Notes: generated by a model from the letters alone, not told the origin. 64,000 nucleotides of DNA from Silene latifolia (GCF_048544455.1 NC_133526.1:2992001-3056000); one strand, 5' to 3'. Positions 24,894-36,409 are shown, numbered from the stretch's first letter. A program made the numbers and translations.

Positions 24894-24975
24894 GCGTATA
24901 TTCTCTTATACTTTATCGTTCATTCATACATTACTTACTCATCTCGAATCTAAATTAAAGAAAAAAAACATAATT

Positions 24976-25356
24976 ATGGAGTCGAAAAAAACCATAATTA
25001 TCGTAACCCTAGCAATCACATTAGGGTTGCTTCTAATTAGTGAAGCAAGACCTATAATTAACAATAATAATCTCGAAGTAACACCAATTTCAAATGGTGG
25101 TATTTATTTTTTCGACCCGATTAAGAAATGTGGGCACAAATTAGGCAATACTTGTAATGAACAATTATTTCGTTATGTGTTTGAAAAAAAAGGTGATATT
25201 AGTCCCAAATGTTGTAGTAAATTACTTGACATGGGAAAACCATGCCATCATCTTTTGACTGATTATACTCTTAAAGGTGAAGATTTTGAAGAACAAATTA
25301 AGCAAATTTGGAGTAGGAATAAGAAAGCTTGGAATTATTGTGTGGATATGAGTTAA
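24976..25356 (+). CDS. Secreted six-cysteine prolamin-like (EC1/DUF1278-type) peptide, tandem paralogue
   Basis: One exon of 126 aa, closely similar to the product of 23200-23589 along its whole length. The signal peptide ends near ISEARP. The Cys are at 52, 60, 79, 80, 90 and 122, with the same spacing as the neighbour. Shared blocks are CGHKLG, FRYVF, the SP-CC pair, LLDMGK and QIWSRNK. Differences cluster in the linker between the signal peptide and the first Cys (31-50), which is typical of relaxed or diversifying change in the propeptide-like part. An in-frame ATG at 24850 would add 42 residues but lies before the TATA box and spoils the signal peptide, so I reject it. Promoter and 3' flank are duplicated with the gene. 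Confidence 0.85.
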   Translation: MESKKTIIIVTLAITLGLLLISEARPIINNNNLEVTPISNGGIYFFDPIKKCGHKLGNTCNEQLFRYVFEKKGDISPKCCSKLLDMGKPCHHLLTDYTLKGEDFEEQIKQIWSRNKKAWNYCVDMS

Positions 25357-27031
25357 TTAGGAGTTTTGATTGATAATACTCGTCTTCTGTTGATGAGTCG
25401 TCTCGTTTATTACGAAATATATATATGTATGCTTTTATTTTGGTTATATAGCTAAGATAGAAATTATGATAATAATAAAGTTTTGTTTCATAAGTGGTTT
25501 GCGGTATGCTCATATTATAATATTTTGTTTATAATATTTTGTTGATGGTTTAGTTATGATTTTTTTTGTTGGATATATTTACATTGATATATTTCAAGTG
25601 ATTATTTATCACTTTTAGGGTTACATGGATTTTACTATAATCTAAACTAGTGCATAACATATAGTCTAATATACATCTTTGGTTTGAGAACGTAAAACAT
25701 GTGGTCAGTGCACCATACTCCTATTTAACTTTTCTTGTTGTTAGTATCGTTTTTATTAAAAGATCGCAAATAGTAACATAAACTGTGTTATAAGTAAATT
25801 TTATAAATAATGTCGAAAAGAAAGATTAGTATAATGTGAGCAGAGAAAATGTATATATCAAAATGGGATTTAGAGAAGACAAGAGTATCGTAAACATGCC
25901 TTGCCTAGCTCTATTTTTTTTAATTAAATCATTTATTTTTGAATAATATGTATATTTTCTAAATGTGTTATAAAGATTCAATCGTTACCGCGAACTTGCA
26001 CATGAGTACAATTTCATATATTTCAATATTTCATAGCTTTTAGGTGCCTTTTATGACGAAATTATGCCTTCAAGATATCGTAATCGAATTTTTATTTATT
26101 TATTTGTTTGTTTTATTTTTATTTTATTTTCACAATCAATCAATTGTTGAGAGATAAGAGAAGAATTAAATCTCCAAACTTAAGAAAAGGTTTGCATGTG
26201 GACTTCAAAGTCAAAATCAACCCCATGAAGAAACCCCACAACCCCACTCTACCTAATCCGTACAAGGTACCCGGGCAAGTAAATTTAAATTTAAATTACT
26301 GTATTTTCAAAATGAAATTGAAACTTGACTTACACAAATTCTTATTTTAGACGGATATCCCGTCTTAATTTAAGATGTTTCTTTACTCTTTAGAAGAAAT
26401 AAGATATACTCAAATAAGATAATACTTGACTGTTTTAATGTTAAGACATTAGTATTTACCTTCATCTTAAAGGATACTAATCGAGTTTCAACTTGATTTT
26501 TTTCATATCCTAATCTGCATACCAACTTTAACCTAAAAACCTTATATCACAACAATACGGATACCAAAACATATTTAATACCGAATTAATTCTTGTTAAC
26601 GCCAAATCAATTTAGTTAGAATCGAATATAAACATACCCGAATGACCATTTATCTAATATCAAGTAGGTATCTGGATACACCAAGATGACCAAGTACACT
26701 TAAAAATGAAAACGGTGCTAAAAGTAATAAAACAGGTACATTAATACTTTGTATACAATAATTTACTAATAAAAATAGTGATAAAAACGGTATTTGAGTA
26801 TGCTTATGACCTGACTTCAAATATCGTACGAGGCAATACTTATGGCCCGATGTTTTGTAGCTCATCTTCAAACACGATATAAAAGGTTGTGATGTTTCAT
26901 CTGATAAAGTCATATGAGATGATACTCATAACCCAAATTCAAATAAATATCATCAGCCTTAAATCTGCCTTTGTGACATTTTCTACCCAAAAAATAAAAC
27001 GAATACTAAAAATATTACGGAATAACACATA
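25357..27031. other. AT-rich intergenic DNA
   Basis: No gene recognised. The first about 170 bp is homologous to the flank after the first peptide gene. A run of T/A-rich sequence near 26080-26130 and short inverted motifs (ACGGATATCCCGTC near 26350) hint at decayed MITEs, but no termini can be fixed. Confidence 0.35.
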
Positions 27032-27412
27032 CTCCCTCCAATTTCATCTACCCAAAATCTCATTATAGACGGCAACTATTCGTCTATAACTAAAGACAGG
27101 TCAAGTAACATACCACATTACGCATAAGACAAACAACAACCTGCGTGGTGGGGCCCAAAAATGTCACCACTTTAAGGGTATTTGACTCGTCTCTTGCTTT
27201 AGACGGATATATCCGTCTATAGCAAGACTTGCTGTTTCATCTAATGTTCCTCTTTCCCTTTCCATCCACTTTCGTTATTGTTCCCTCTTTCCTTTTTTGG
27301 TCAAATTTGTGTGGTCCAAAATTAATTTGATATGGAGTCATGTGTATGGTCCAAATTGATTATCTTATTTATGCCTAAAAGAAAGAAGAACAATAGATAA
27401 AATTTAAGGGAG
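27032..27412. mobile_element. Stowaway-like MITE carrying a nested MULE MITE
   Basis: CTCCCTCCAATTTCATCTA at the left and TTTAAGGGAG at the right, flanked by TA (27030-27031 and 27413-27414). The element is interrupted at 27051-27234; the host part rejoins as CATCTAATGTTCCTCTTTCC. Confidence 0.65.
27051..27234. mobile_element. MULE-type MITE nested in the Stowaway element
   Basis: Flanked by the 9-bp direct repeat TTTCATCTA (27042-27050 and 27235-27243). Inside, TATAGACGGCAACTATTCGTC near the left and AGACGGATATATCCGTCTAT near the right form palindromes like those in other MITEs here. Confidence 0.75.
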
Positions 27413-27531
27413 TAAAAAAACTTCCGCTAACTTAATAAGAGATCGTCTCAACCTTCTACATAGTGTGTACAAAATCTGGCTAATTTGTAACCTTCTACAC
27501 TCATGACCCACTCACATTCAAGCTCTCCTAT

Positions 27532-27540
27532 TATAAATAG
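27532..27540 (+). promoter_or_regulatory. TATA box, probable promoter of the PHD-finger gene
   Basis: TATAAATAG lies upstream of a purine-rich leader (from about 27565). A leader intron of roughly 2 kb would connect it to the coding exon at 29664; this linkage is inferred. Confidence 0.45.
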
Positions 27541-28031
27541 GAAATCAAAGGAAACCAAAAAAACAAAAGAGATAAAGGTGTGAAAAATGCTTGGGATTTA
27601 GGAATTTTGTAAATTTCCAAAATGTGTAGAAAAAGTATGCATGAAGCTGAAGCAAGCAAAATTATACTCCATAAATATTGAGTGAATAAAACCCAACATT
27701 TTCATATTTCCTCATTTTATAGCATTAAATTAAACTACATAGTTATAAAAAGGTTTGATCTTTCTCTCTTTTTTATGTTAATAGTTAGTTTAATTACTTA
27801 GAAAGGTATATAATCATGTTGTTTTTGCCCCTTTTGAATCAAAGTTATGATCTTTATTTGTTAGGTTTGATTGTTATTGTACAATTTTGTGTTTTTTTAG
27901 TGTTTTAGGATTGAATTAATAATGGGTTTGATTCATTTTTATGTTTTTCTTAAGAAATTAGTGAATTTGGTGATTTATTATGTTTGGGATTATGTTTTGT
28001 TTAATTTTGTACGTTTTTTTTGAACTGAAGG

Positions 28032-28200
28032 TATTGGGGTTTTGATTAACATAGGGCAAGGTTGCGTATATCCGACTCCCCTCTCTCGCAATTTGCGGGC
28101 GCCATTGCTGGGTATTGGGTTTTTGATTAACATAGGGTAAGACTGCGTATATCCGACCTTCCTATCCCGTAATTTACGAGAGCCATTGCTGGGTATTGGG
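28032..28200 (+). repeat. Two-copy tandem repeat of ~83 bp
   Basis: GTATTGGGTTTTTGATTAAC, ATAGGGTAAGACTGCGTATA and CATTGCTGGGTATTGGG occur twice in direct order. The words TAAGACTGCGTATATCCGA resemble the 3' body of plant tRNA-derived SINEs, so the unit may be a duplicated SINE scrap. It lies in the presumed leader intron. Confidence 0.6.
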
Positions 28201-29681
28201 TTTTTGATTAAATTATTTAGTGATTAATCAGCATTAATTCTTGGTGACGATGTCGGAAATTTTAATTTTTATCTTACTAATTGGAGATGTTTAATGGGTT
28301 GGAATGTTGATTGACTAGATAATGCTATCAATTTTTTATGTGGTTTACAATTTTCAGGGATGTATGTGTAATGTTTGATAAGCATTATATTTATTTGATT
28401 AATGAGTGGTTAATTAAGTTTTCAGTAAGTCTCTTGAGAGACCGTCTCTCATTACATTAATGAGAGACAAGGAATGTATGTGTGGTATTCGTGCTTGTAA
28501 ATTAATTGGAGAATCAACTTGGGATCTGGGAGCATTAATTTAGGATTGTTTATTTATTTATAAGGATCTTATTAGAGATGATTTTTTTTTTCAGTTCAAT
28601 GTGGCTGAAGTTTGATGTAAGTGTAAGGTTGTCTGGAGTTGTTTCATTTGTGACATGATAACGAGTGCTCTTTCTTCTTTTGCGGTTCCATGTTGTCTGT
28701 GAGATGAATGATGATTGTCTTATCTCAATTTCGTGGTTTCTAAGTGCTTACTATTCAGAATTTTGCGAAACCGGGGTACATTTTGGTTGTGGGTGTTCTG
28801 AATTTTCAACCATCATATACCCAAAATCGAGCATTTTTTTTTTGGTTATGCAACTCCGGAATAGTGCAGGTGGTCTTTTGTTTTTGCACCCATTATCAAC
28901 CCTAGAAGCTGGCTTGTAGCTATTATCAAAGTATTACCGATTTATTTATTGCTTTAAAGGTCTGAGAAAGGTGAATTTCACATGCAAATGCTGCAAGTTA
29001 CACTTGTACAAAACTGGTCAACCTGATTGTCTCATGCTAGATATACTCTTGAACTGCATTTCATTTTACAAAAGTGCTGAAGTAAGTTGTAGTTCTTGAA
29101 ATTGTTCTATAACCAATTCTAGACCAATGTTGCGTTGTCCGGTTTTCATTTTTCAATTCAAGTCTGTAGCTTGAGTTACAAATACATATCATTCTGGCGA
29201 CCTAGTTCTCGAACAACTTCTTTCCAGTATGGATTATTTGGATTGAGGATCAGCTGGCTGAACCCCTAACCCGTACAAGGCATGCTCTATAAGATGGCAC
29301 TTCTTTGCATTTCTTAAAGTTACTATATGGTCTATTTAAGTTCTCATGTTGCATTTTGTTCATCTAATGCAAGTCTCATAGCTTCTTGCTGGATTCTGCT
29401 CTTGTTTTCTAGTTTTCTATTCGCCTTATCCGCTTATGATAGATATGTCACACACAAAGGGTGTTTAGTTTCAATGAATTGGCGGCCATGCTGTTCTTGA
29501 GCCATGGAAGTGCTTGCACTTGGCTTGTTTGGGCGGCTGTTTGTACCTTATTGGTCTATGTTCTGACACTGCAAATAATCTTACTTATTGAAGATTTTGC
29601 GGAGGCAAAACTTCATCGTGGAACAAGCTCGTTGATGTTTGATTTTGTTTTATTCTATTTCAGTAATTCAGTGTGCACCAT

Positions 29682-29720
29682 ATGAATACAGAAAGAAGGA
29701 AGTGGGATCATTGTTACTGA
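29682..29720 (+). promoter_or_regulatory. Short upstream ORF ending 2 nt before the modelled start
   Basis: ATG 29682 opens a 12-codon frame (MNTERRKWDHCY) that stops with TGA at 29718-29720; the modelled main ATG is at 29723. If transcription includes this exon as leader, initiation at the main ATG would need leaky scanning or re-initiation. It becomes irrelevant if the true start is in an earlier exon. Confidence 0.4.
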
Positions 29721-29722
29721 AA

Positions 29723-32700
29723 ATGACAGACTCCAATATCGCACATTCCGATGTTACCAAGGAAACTCATGACTTGCTGAAGCCCGAAAATGGATTTAGT
29801 GACAAAAACCTGCCAGCCACTGATTCTTCGAGAAGGTCTGAGGGAAATGAATGTTTGAATACTGTTACACCTGTTGCAAATGCACAAGAACCTCTGTTAC
29901 AGGGACAAACTATAAGTCACGGCGATGGATTGGTCTCACTAGAGGAATTGGTGGATGTATGTTCATTTTTATCGCTTCCTTTACCTCTTATTTTCCATTT
30001 TTCAGTACTACATGTCTCTGCTTATAGTTCATTTTGCATTTCTGAATTTCTCGGCTCTTAAGATAGAATTTTAATACTGTTACCTTTGGTTGTTAAACCC
30101 CTCAGCAAGTTCCGCTGAGTTAGTTGATAGCAAGCGAGTAGGAGGATGACATATACTCTGTACTTGAAAATCGTTTTTTTTTTAAATAATTCTATTACTT
30201 CATGCTGGTAAATGGCACTTATAATATCAATGGACTTGTATTTTTGCATACACTTATTGTTTGTCATCGTATTTGTTAGATGTAAGATGCCGAGGTTTTT
30301 ATGAATTTGAATATGGATACTTCATGTGTGGTTTTCGGGCTGTAATTCCAGCATACAGGGTTAGTCAAAGTAATCATCCCTTCTCTTTAAATTTGTAACA
30401 TCTGGGTACCATGTAAACTTTAAACGTGAATGGAAGTTCAATTCTAAGAATTTTTTAATATCACTGCTTATTATTTTGGTGTTAACATTGTTCAGACGTT
30501 TCTAGTCTTGTTAACCGTATATGGGTTTCAAAAACGTCTGATTCGTTCTTCTCTCCGCCATTCCTTAACTCAATCAGTGTTCCTTTCTGCTTTTTTGTTG
30601 TGTGCGTTTTACGAGCATAGTGATAGAGTTGTTCAGGTGCCATGATGCTTGTTACTTCCACAATGAACAGTTTTTTATTTATATTCTTTTCCCCGTTCGA
30701 TGTTGTAATTGTGCATGGTAAATTGGTAATGACTTCATGTTCCATTTTGAGACAGGTTAAAGTATGTGATATTTGTGGTGACGCTGGAAGGGAGGCATTG
30801 CTGGCACTCTGTAGTGTGTGCAGTGATGGAGCCGAGCATACGTAAGTCATCGCTTAACTATGTATTTGGCTGCATAGCTCATCACTTAGTTTCTTTGCGT
30901 TTCATTCCTTCAATTTTCTTACAAATTAAAAAGCAGTATTCAAAGTATTAAGAATGATTGTTGTCATGTTTATTTCAACCTGAAGTGAACGAATAGTTGT
31001 AGTACTTACTAGTCGATCTTAGTATGTGCGAAATTTGAGTACCAACTAGGCAACTATCTATTGATTTTTGAAGGGGACTAATATTGTGGTAGTTGGATTC
31101 TCCTCCACAATGCTTATGGCGGCTTCAACCACGAGGCGTCTCTCATTTCCTTTCTCCCCCCTCGGCTTTGGTGCCGCATACTTCGTTTCTCAAGATTCTG
31201 GATGTTGAATGATGATCTATGAGTTTTAAATTCACACGAAACATAACTAAAATCAGCATCTGCTATATATACTAGTACAAAACAAGTAAAGGCCAAGTAA
31301 GAAAATGTGAAAATAGAATTAAGAGACGGAAACATTAAGCATTAAATACTGTATGATATACAGTTAACAGTCTTAACACTTGCACAACTTGAATTCTGAT
31401 GTTCTTCTTTTTTCCCCTGATTTTTGCTGCTGTAATTCTATCAGTTACTGTATGCGCAATAAGATGGAAAAAGTTCCTGAAAATGGCTGGATGTGTGAAG
31501 AGTGCGTTGGAATGCAAAAACCCCTGGTTCAAACTGAGGCTGTAGCTGGGAGAGCAGTCAGTGCTTCGAACCCATCATTTTCAAAAGAATTAAGTCAACC
31601 TTCCCCCAGAAAAAGTTCTATTGTTCCGCAAGCTGGTGAGCCTAGGATTAAATATTTCCGTAAAACTGGTAGCTTATCTGGATTGAGGCGTGGGCCTTCC
31701 ATAGAAATGGGATCAGCATCAAAGAAAAGAAAACCTGAGGAAAGTATTCATCCGTCAAAGGCTCGTACTTCTTCCATGAAGAGCTTATATAAGGACAAAA
31801 GTGTAGCTCCCCTGGTATCTTCTTTTGGTGAAAGGCCAGCTAAAAGGGCATGTGAGCCGGCATCTTCATCAGGCCATAGATCACTGATATCTGAAAAGCG
31901 TTTTTGTAGAGGCAAGTGATTGTTACTATCACATATAGTGTATCTGAATTGACAATTGTCAAATGACATGTTTCCTTGTTGATGCTGATAAATCCATGCA
32001 TTTCTCTTTTATTTTCAGGAACCCCGTATAAAAGAGAAACAGATGACCTTTCAAAGTCGAAGGTGACAGTGCAGCAATGCAAGGACGTTCTCCTCCCAAG
32101 GATAGATACTGCAAAGGAAAATGCTGATAATAAATTGGGAAAAAAAATTCCGGACAAAAAGTTTATAAAATCTTTGTCATTTGCTGGCTCAGCTACTTCA
32201 GATGTTCCAAATCCACAGATCTCTTCCATCATAAAATCAAGTGGTCTAAAATCTGGAGTTGACAGAGGCTTAACTAAAAATGTTCGTGTGCCTGAGAAGA
32301 AGACCACTCGGTGTTTATCATCTACCAGGTCTTTTTCTATGAATGTTCCCTCTTCTAAGAGGAAAGTGGTCTTAGAGGCTGCTAAGACAATGCTTGTTTT
32401 GAATAAGGCGGCCATCCAAGCCTGTGAAAATATTGATGTTAAAACATCCGACACCCTTGCTGAGGAAGGCAAAAAAATTGACCCCCTTGGAGAAAAACTG
32501 GCATCCAGTCATTCGAGTGATGCTATCAGTTGTCTCAATAAAGATGCCAACTCTTCTCCTGGCTGTAGACGAAACCATCCCACCTTGAAAGCTAACCTCA
32601 ATAATTCTACCAAGGACAATAGCCACTCTTCAGCTGCCTCTGAAAAGGTTCTCCGACATGGGCTACACGCAGTGAAACCCATGGCAACACTTGCTCCTGT

Positions 32701-35700
32701 AAAAAATGTTTCTCCTAGATCTTCTGCTGTCCCTGCTGCTGAGTATATTTGGAAGTATGATATTTTATTTTAGTTGATTATTTATCTAAACGAGTCATTA
32801 TTTTCATTTCCAATAGTCAAGACCTCACTAGTCTCTGAATGAGAAACGATGGAATTGAAATGGAATAAAGCAAATAACTCAATAATTTGGCTGCATTTTT
32901 TATGTTATAAAGTAGGTCAGTCAATGCTTTAACACAACGGTAAGGTTGAATGCATCCAACCCTTAAAACTCGCCATTGGCAAAGGCCTTTAGAGCACTTG
33001 GTTAAGTTGGTGGTGTTGTTCTTAATGTTTAGTTGTTTCATGTTATATTGGATCGGAAAAGCTTTGGTTTCTTCCCCGACTTACTCTCTCTCACTTGAGT
33101 TATCAAGGTCTAATCTTAGTTTTTGAAACATACTGATGTAGGGGTGGCTTTAAATTGGAGAAAAGTGCACGACTTCCAAATTATTGTAGTGGGGTACAAG
33201 CACATGTGTCGAGTTGTGCATCATCCAAGATACATGAAGTGATTTTGAAGTTTGGCCCTAAACTCGAGTTCAAAGAAGTATCAAGGTCGGAAACCTGGCG
33301 TACTTATTTCCCAAGAAATTGTCCTACAGAGGAGGATATTGCTCTCTACTTCTTTGCTGAAGATATGCAGAGGTTTGTAAAAGCTCTAAATTCTCGTCTT
33401 CATAAATTGAGAACAACTTTAAAGTGCCTGCATCTGATTTGTTTTTTTTTCATACCAGCTATCGAAGAAGTTACAAGGTCTTGCTAGATGGTATGATGGG
33501 TAAAGATCTAGTTTTGGAGGCGAGCTTTGATGGTATTCAGCTGCTAGTTCTCCCTTCTAGCTTGCTTCCTGTGTCATCACAGCGTAAGTGTCACTCTTGA
33601 TACAGCAACAATTGAATTACTCCAATGTGCATTTCATCTTTCATGCGTCTTATAGAAATGCACCCATAAAGTAACGAAAGTCGAGACCAAAATCTTGGGC
33701 ACACTAAGCAATATTTTGAAATATGGCATTTAGTTTACCAGCAATTCCGAGTTCTAATCTATACTACGCTTATTTTGGGGGAAATATTGGGAAGTTTTTT
33801 GGTTTCCAAAGAGTATTTGTGGAAAAAGTGGTACTCTATAATATGAAAGAGAAGATAGGCCATACTTCAGACACGGAAAGACAATATAACTTGAAAATCT
33901 TGACGAGGTAAAGATCGCTGCATTCTGTAAATGTTTTTGAAATTACTGGCACATTGGCTGCGCCATCTCATGACGTTATGTCGTGGCAATCACATCAACC
34001 GCGAACCGTTGCCACATTTTAATCCACTACTTTTCATGTCATTAGCGTCACTTTTCTCCTTTTCATTTAAGAAACACGTTTTATTTATTTATTTATTATT
34101 ATAATGTTTATTCTCGATTTAAAGTCAAGTTTTAATAAAAGAAATCCGGACTCCGATTTTAAACTTATAAGTTTACGTGGCTTTTGTATTATGTTTCACT
34201 CCCCTTTTATTTTTCACTTTTTCTTTTATTTATTTTTTCGCTTTTTGAGGTTTGCGTTCACCCATGGACGGTTCTAAAGGATGATTCATGTCAGCCGACC
34301 CCAAATCATTTTGGGATTAAAGCTCTGATGTTGTTGTATTTATTATTATAATGTCTTTTACAGGATGGAATTCACTCTTTTATCTTTGGGGTGTTTGTAA
34401 GGCGAGAAAGGTTGAAGATCAGCGTCCTCGCCTCGCTGGCTTGGATATTGCAAAATCGAGTCTAGATTTGTGCACACCTGTTACTAATAGATCACCAAGC
34501 AAATGTATTTCTACAGTAGAGGATGGAAGTTTCTCTCCATCTCAGACATCACACAATTCCATACAAGGACCAGACACTGTACAACCATTGCGACCGCAAT
34601 CCTCATCTTTGAACAAGTCAAGCTACAAAAGTTATTATCATGACACATCTTCAATCAAGTGTTTAGGAGTACTCGAAGAAATCGACATGAAACCTGATAC
34701 TGCCCAATCTGTCTACGATCTTAAAGAAGAGACTTCATTTTGCAGGGCATTGCATTCTGATAACATGCTGGTAAGTTCAGTGTTCACCCTCCATGGCTTG
34801 ACTTCGCATCCTGATACTGTCCAGTCTGTCTATGATCTAACAGAAGAGACTTAGCAGCTTGCTAGAGTTCACTGCAAAATTTATTACGTAAAGATTGCCT
34901 TACATTCGAAGGGGAGTCTTGGCGCACCGGTTAAGGTGTTGCTTTGTGACCGTGAGGTCACGGGTTCAAGTCCTTGGAGCGGCCTCTTGCCAAAATGGCA
35001 AGGGAAGGCTTGCCCCAATTACACCCTTGTGGTGGGACCCTTCCCCAAACCCTCGTCTAACGGGGACGCCATCGTGCACCGGACTGCCCTTTTAAAGATT
35101 GCCTTACATTTCTTCCAAGGGAATCAAATACTCTTTAAAATGATACTGTAAGATGTCTGAAAATCGGATTTTAACCCAAGTCATGAGTACCACGAGTTGG
35201 CAATTCAGTAACTTGACCAAAGACCGTAAAGAACCTCCAACTTTAGAACAATGTTCAAAGTCCTAATTGACGGTTTTTTCTTTTTCCTGTAAAACTCAAG
35301 CTTTACTTTATTTGCCTGATATTGTTTTTACATTCGCAGGAAGGAATTCAAATTGATCGTCAAAATATAAACTGCACGAGCAAGGCGGCTATCTTTCCAT
35401 TTGGTCAGGCAAATGATGATAATATGGTGTCTTTAGCCATAAACAGTGGAGGAAATGGATTCTACTCCGACAAATTTCACTATGGACCCGATGTTGCAAG
35501 TCACAGTTCCTTTTCTATTGATTCAGGTCCATCTGGTTCTTCTGACGGGTGTGCCAGGTCAGACGAAAAACACAAAGAACAGTCGGAAAAACCTTCAAGC
35601 TCCCAGTCTCTGAGTCTGGACCTCTGCTTAGGTTTCAACTCACAGCCAGAAGAACAGGTCGAGAACCTGGATCTAACGCTTGGCTTTCCAGGTAAAAGTC

Positions 35701-35789
35701 AACCCGAACCTTATACCAAGATTAGAAACGCCGGAGACAGGAACATGTCGCTGTTTCTCTCACTTGGTATGCCATGTTCAAATGCATGA
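29723..35789 (+). CDS. AIPP2/PAIPP2-like PHD-finger chromatin protein, eight coding exons
   Basis: Coding exons are 29723-29956, 30756-30841, 31445-31911, 32019-32754, 33142-33372, 33459-33583, 34364-34770 and 35340-35789. All phases agree and give 911 aa. The PHD finger (82-127) has the pattern C-x2-C-x11-C-x2-C-x5-H-x2-C-x14-C-x2-C, with GDAGREALLALCSVCSDG typical of Arabidopsis AIPP2 and PAIPP2. The middle is Ser/Lys-rich. The second conserved domain (about 505-640) starts at YIWKGGF, contains LPNYCSGVQAHVS and ALYFFAEDMQ, and ends RWNSLFYLWGVCKARK. Three LxLxL-like (EAR) motifs lie near the C-terminus (853-859, 872-876, 899-905). Known relatives join a BAH-PHD-CPL2 complex that silences genes at H3K27me3 chromatin. 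The intron after 31911 is GC-AG. Only 78 residues precede the PHD finger, far fewer than in relatives. The frame is open back to the acceptor at 29663, so an upstream coding exon may be missing from my model. Confidence 0.85.
34145..34338 (+). mobile_element. SINE-like element with TTG-type tail, in an intron
   Basis: Starts about TCCGGACTCCGATTTTAAAC and ends CAAATCATTTTGGGATTAAA then a GATGTTGTTGT tail. A second copy lies at 44350-44554. The tail of TTG repeats and the GACCCCAAATCA hairpin (AATCATTTTGGGATT) are like 3' ends of plant SINEs. I see no box A/B at the start, so it may be 5'-truncated or another non-LTR element. Confidence 0.5.
34907..35092 (+). mobile_element. tRNA-derived SINE, 186 bp, 18-bp target duplication
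   Basis: The 5' half carries RNA polymerase III promoter boxes: TTGGCGCACCGGTTAAGG (box A) and GGTTCAAGTCC (box B). The body continues with GCCTCTTGCCAAAATGGC and ends GCACCGGACTGCCCTTT. It is flanked by the direct repeat TAAAGATTGCCTTACATT (34889-34906 and 35093-35110). It lies in the last intron of the PHD-finger gene in sense orientation. Confidence 0.88.
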
Positions 35790-36409
35790 AAATATTATAC
35801 CTCTTGGTGATCGGAACATGGATGATGGTCGGTGAAGACGATGCCTTGTTTGTTAGGGCTTTTCTTCCACAGGAGTTTAGGTATAACTCATATCATGTAA
35901 ATAGTATAGACTCTACATGAAAGATTAGATGGTAGGTGCTTGTGTAGATACCGCTTACTACTTACTAGTAGAGTGCTAAGAGTAACAGCTAAGTGAAGGC
36001 AAAGACAGTTCGAACTCGGGAAGTCAAGTTTCTCTTTGAGAAATATACAAAGATGTTATTAGCGACATTTACTGCTGTTTATTTCATTAAGAGTGTGTTG
36101 GGTTTTTATTTTCCCGATCCTTGTCGAGTTAGAATGGGTGAAACAGACCAGATTAACAGGTTTGAACTCGTTATTGGGATTGCTCTTTGAAGTTTGATTC
36201 TTGTCGATTCAAACGAATTTCATACCTTTAATAAAAATATAAAGCTCACATATACACCTTAAATAAACGTTGAAATTGACTCGAACCGAGTAAATACTAA
36301 ACCACAACAATTAAAGGTAAAGGTAAGTTTTATTGTAACTTTAATCTTATTGCAAATTACTCCGTATTATCGTCACAACTCACAACTGATTTAAATCAAT
36401 CAATATCTA
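35790..36409 (+). other. 3' UTR of the PHD-finger gene and downstream DNA
   Basis: No coding evidence. The 3' UTR probably ends within the first 400 bp; no further gene or clear repeat is visible before the Helitron at 36410. Confidence 0.4.

Noticed and set aside
24850-24975. Upstream in-frame ATG that would lengthen the second peptide gene
   Set aside because: It precedes the TATA box, and the paralogue and signal peptide support the ATG at 24976.
34907-34985. A possible tRNA gene (box A and box B, anticodon-like region)
   Set aside because: It continues into a SINE body and is bracketed by an 18-bp target duplication; there is no complete cloverleaf with paired acceptor ends.
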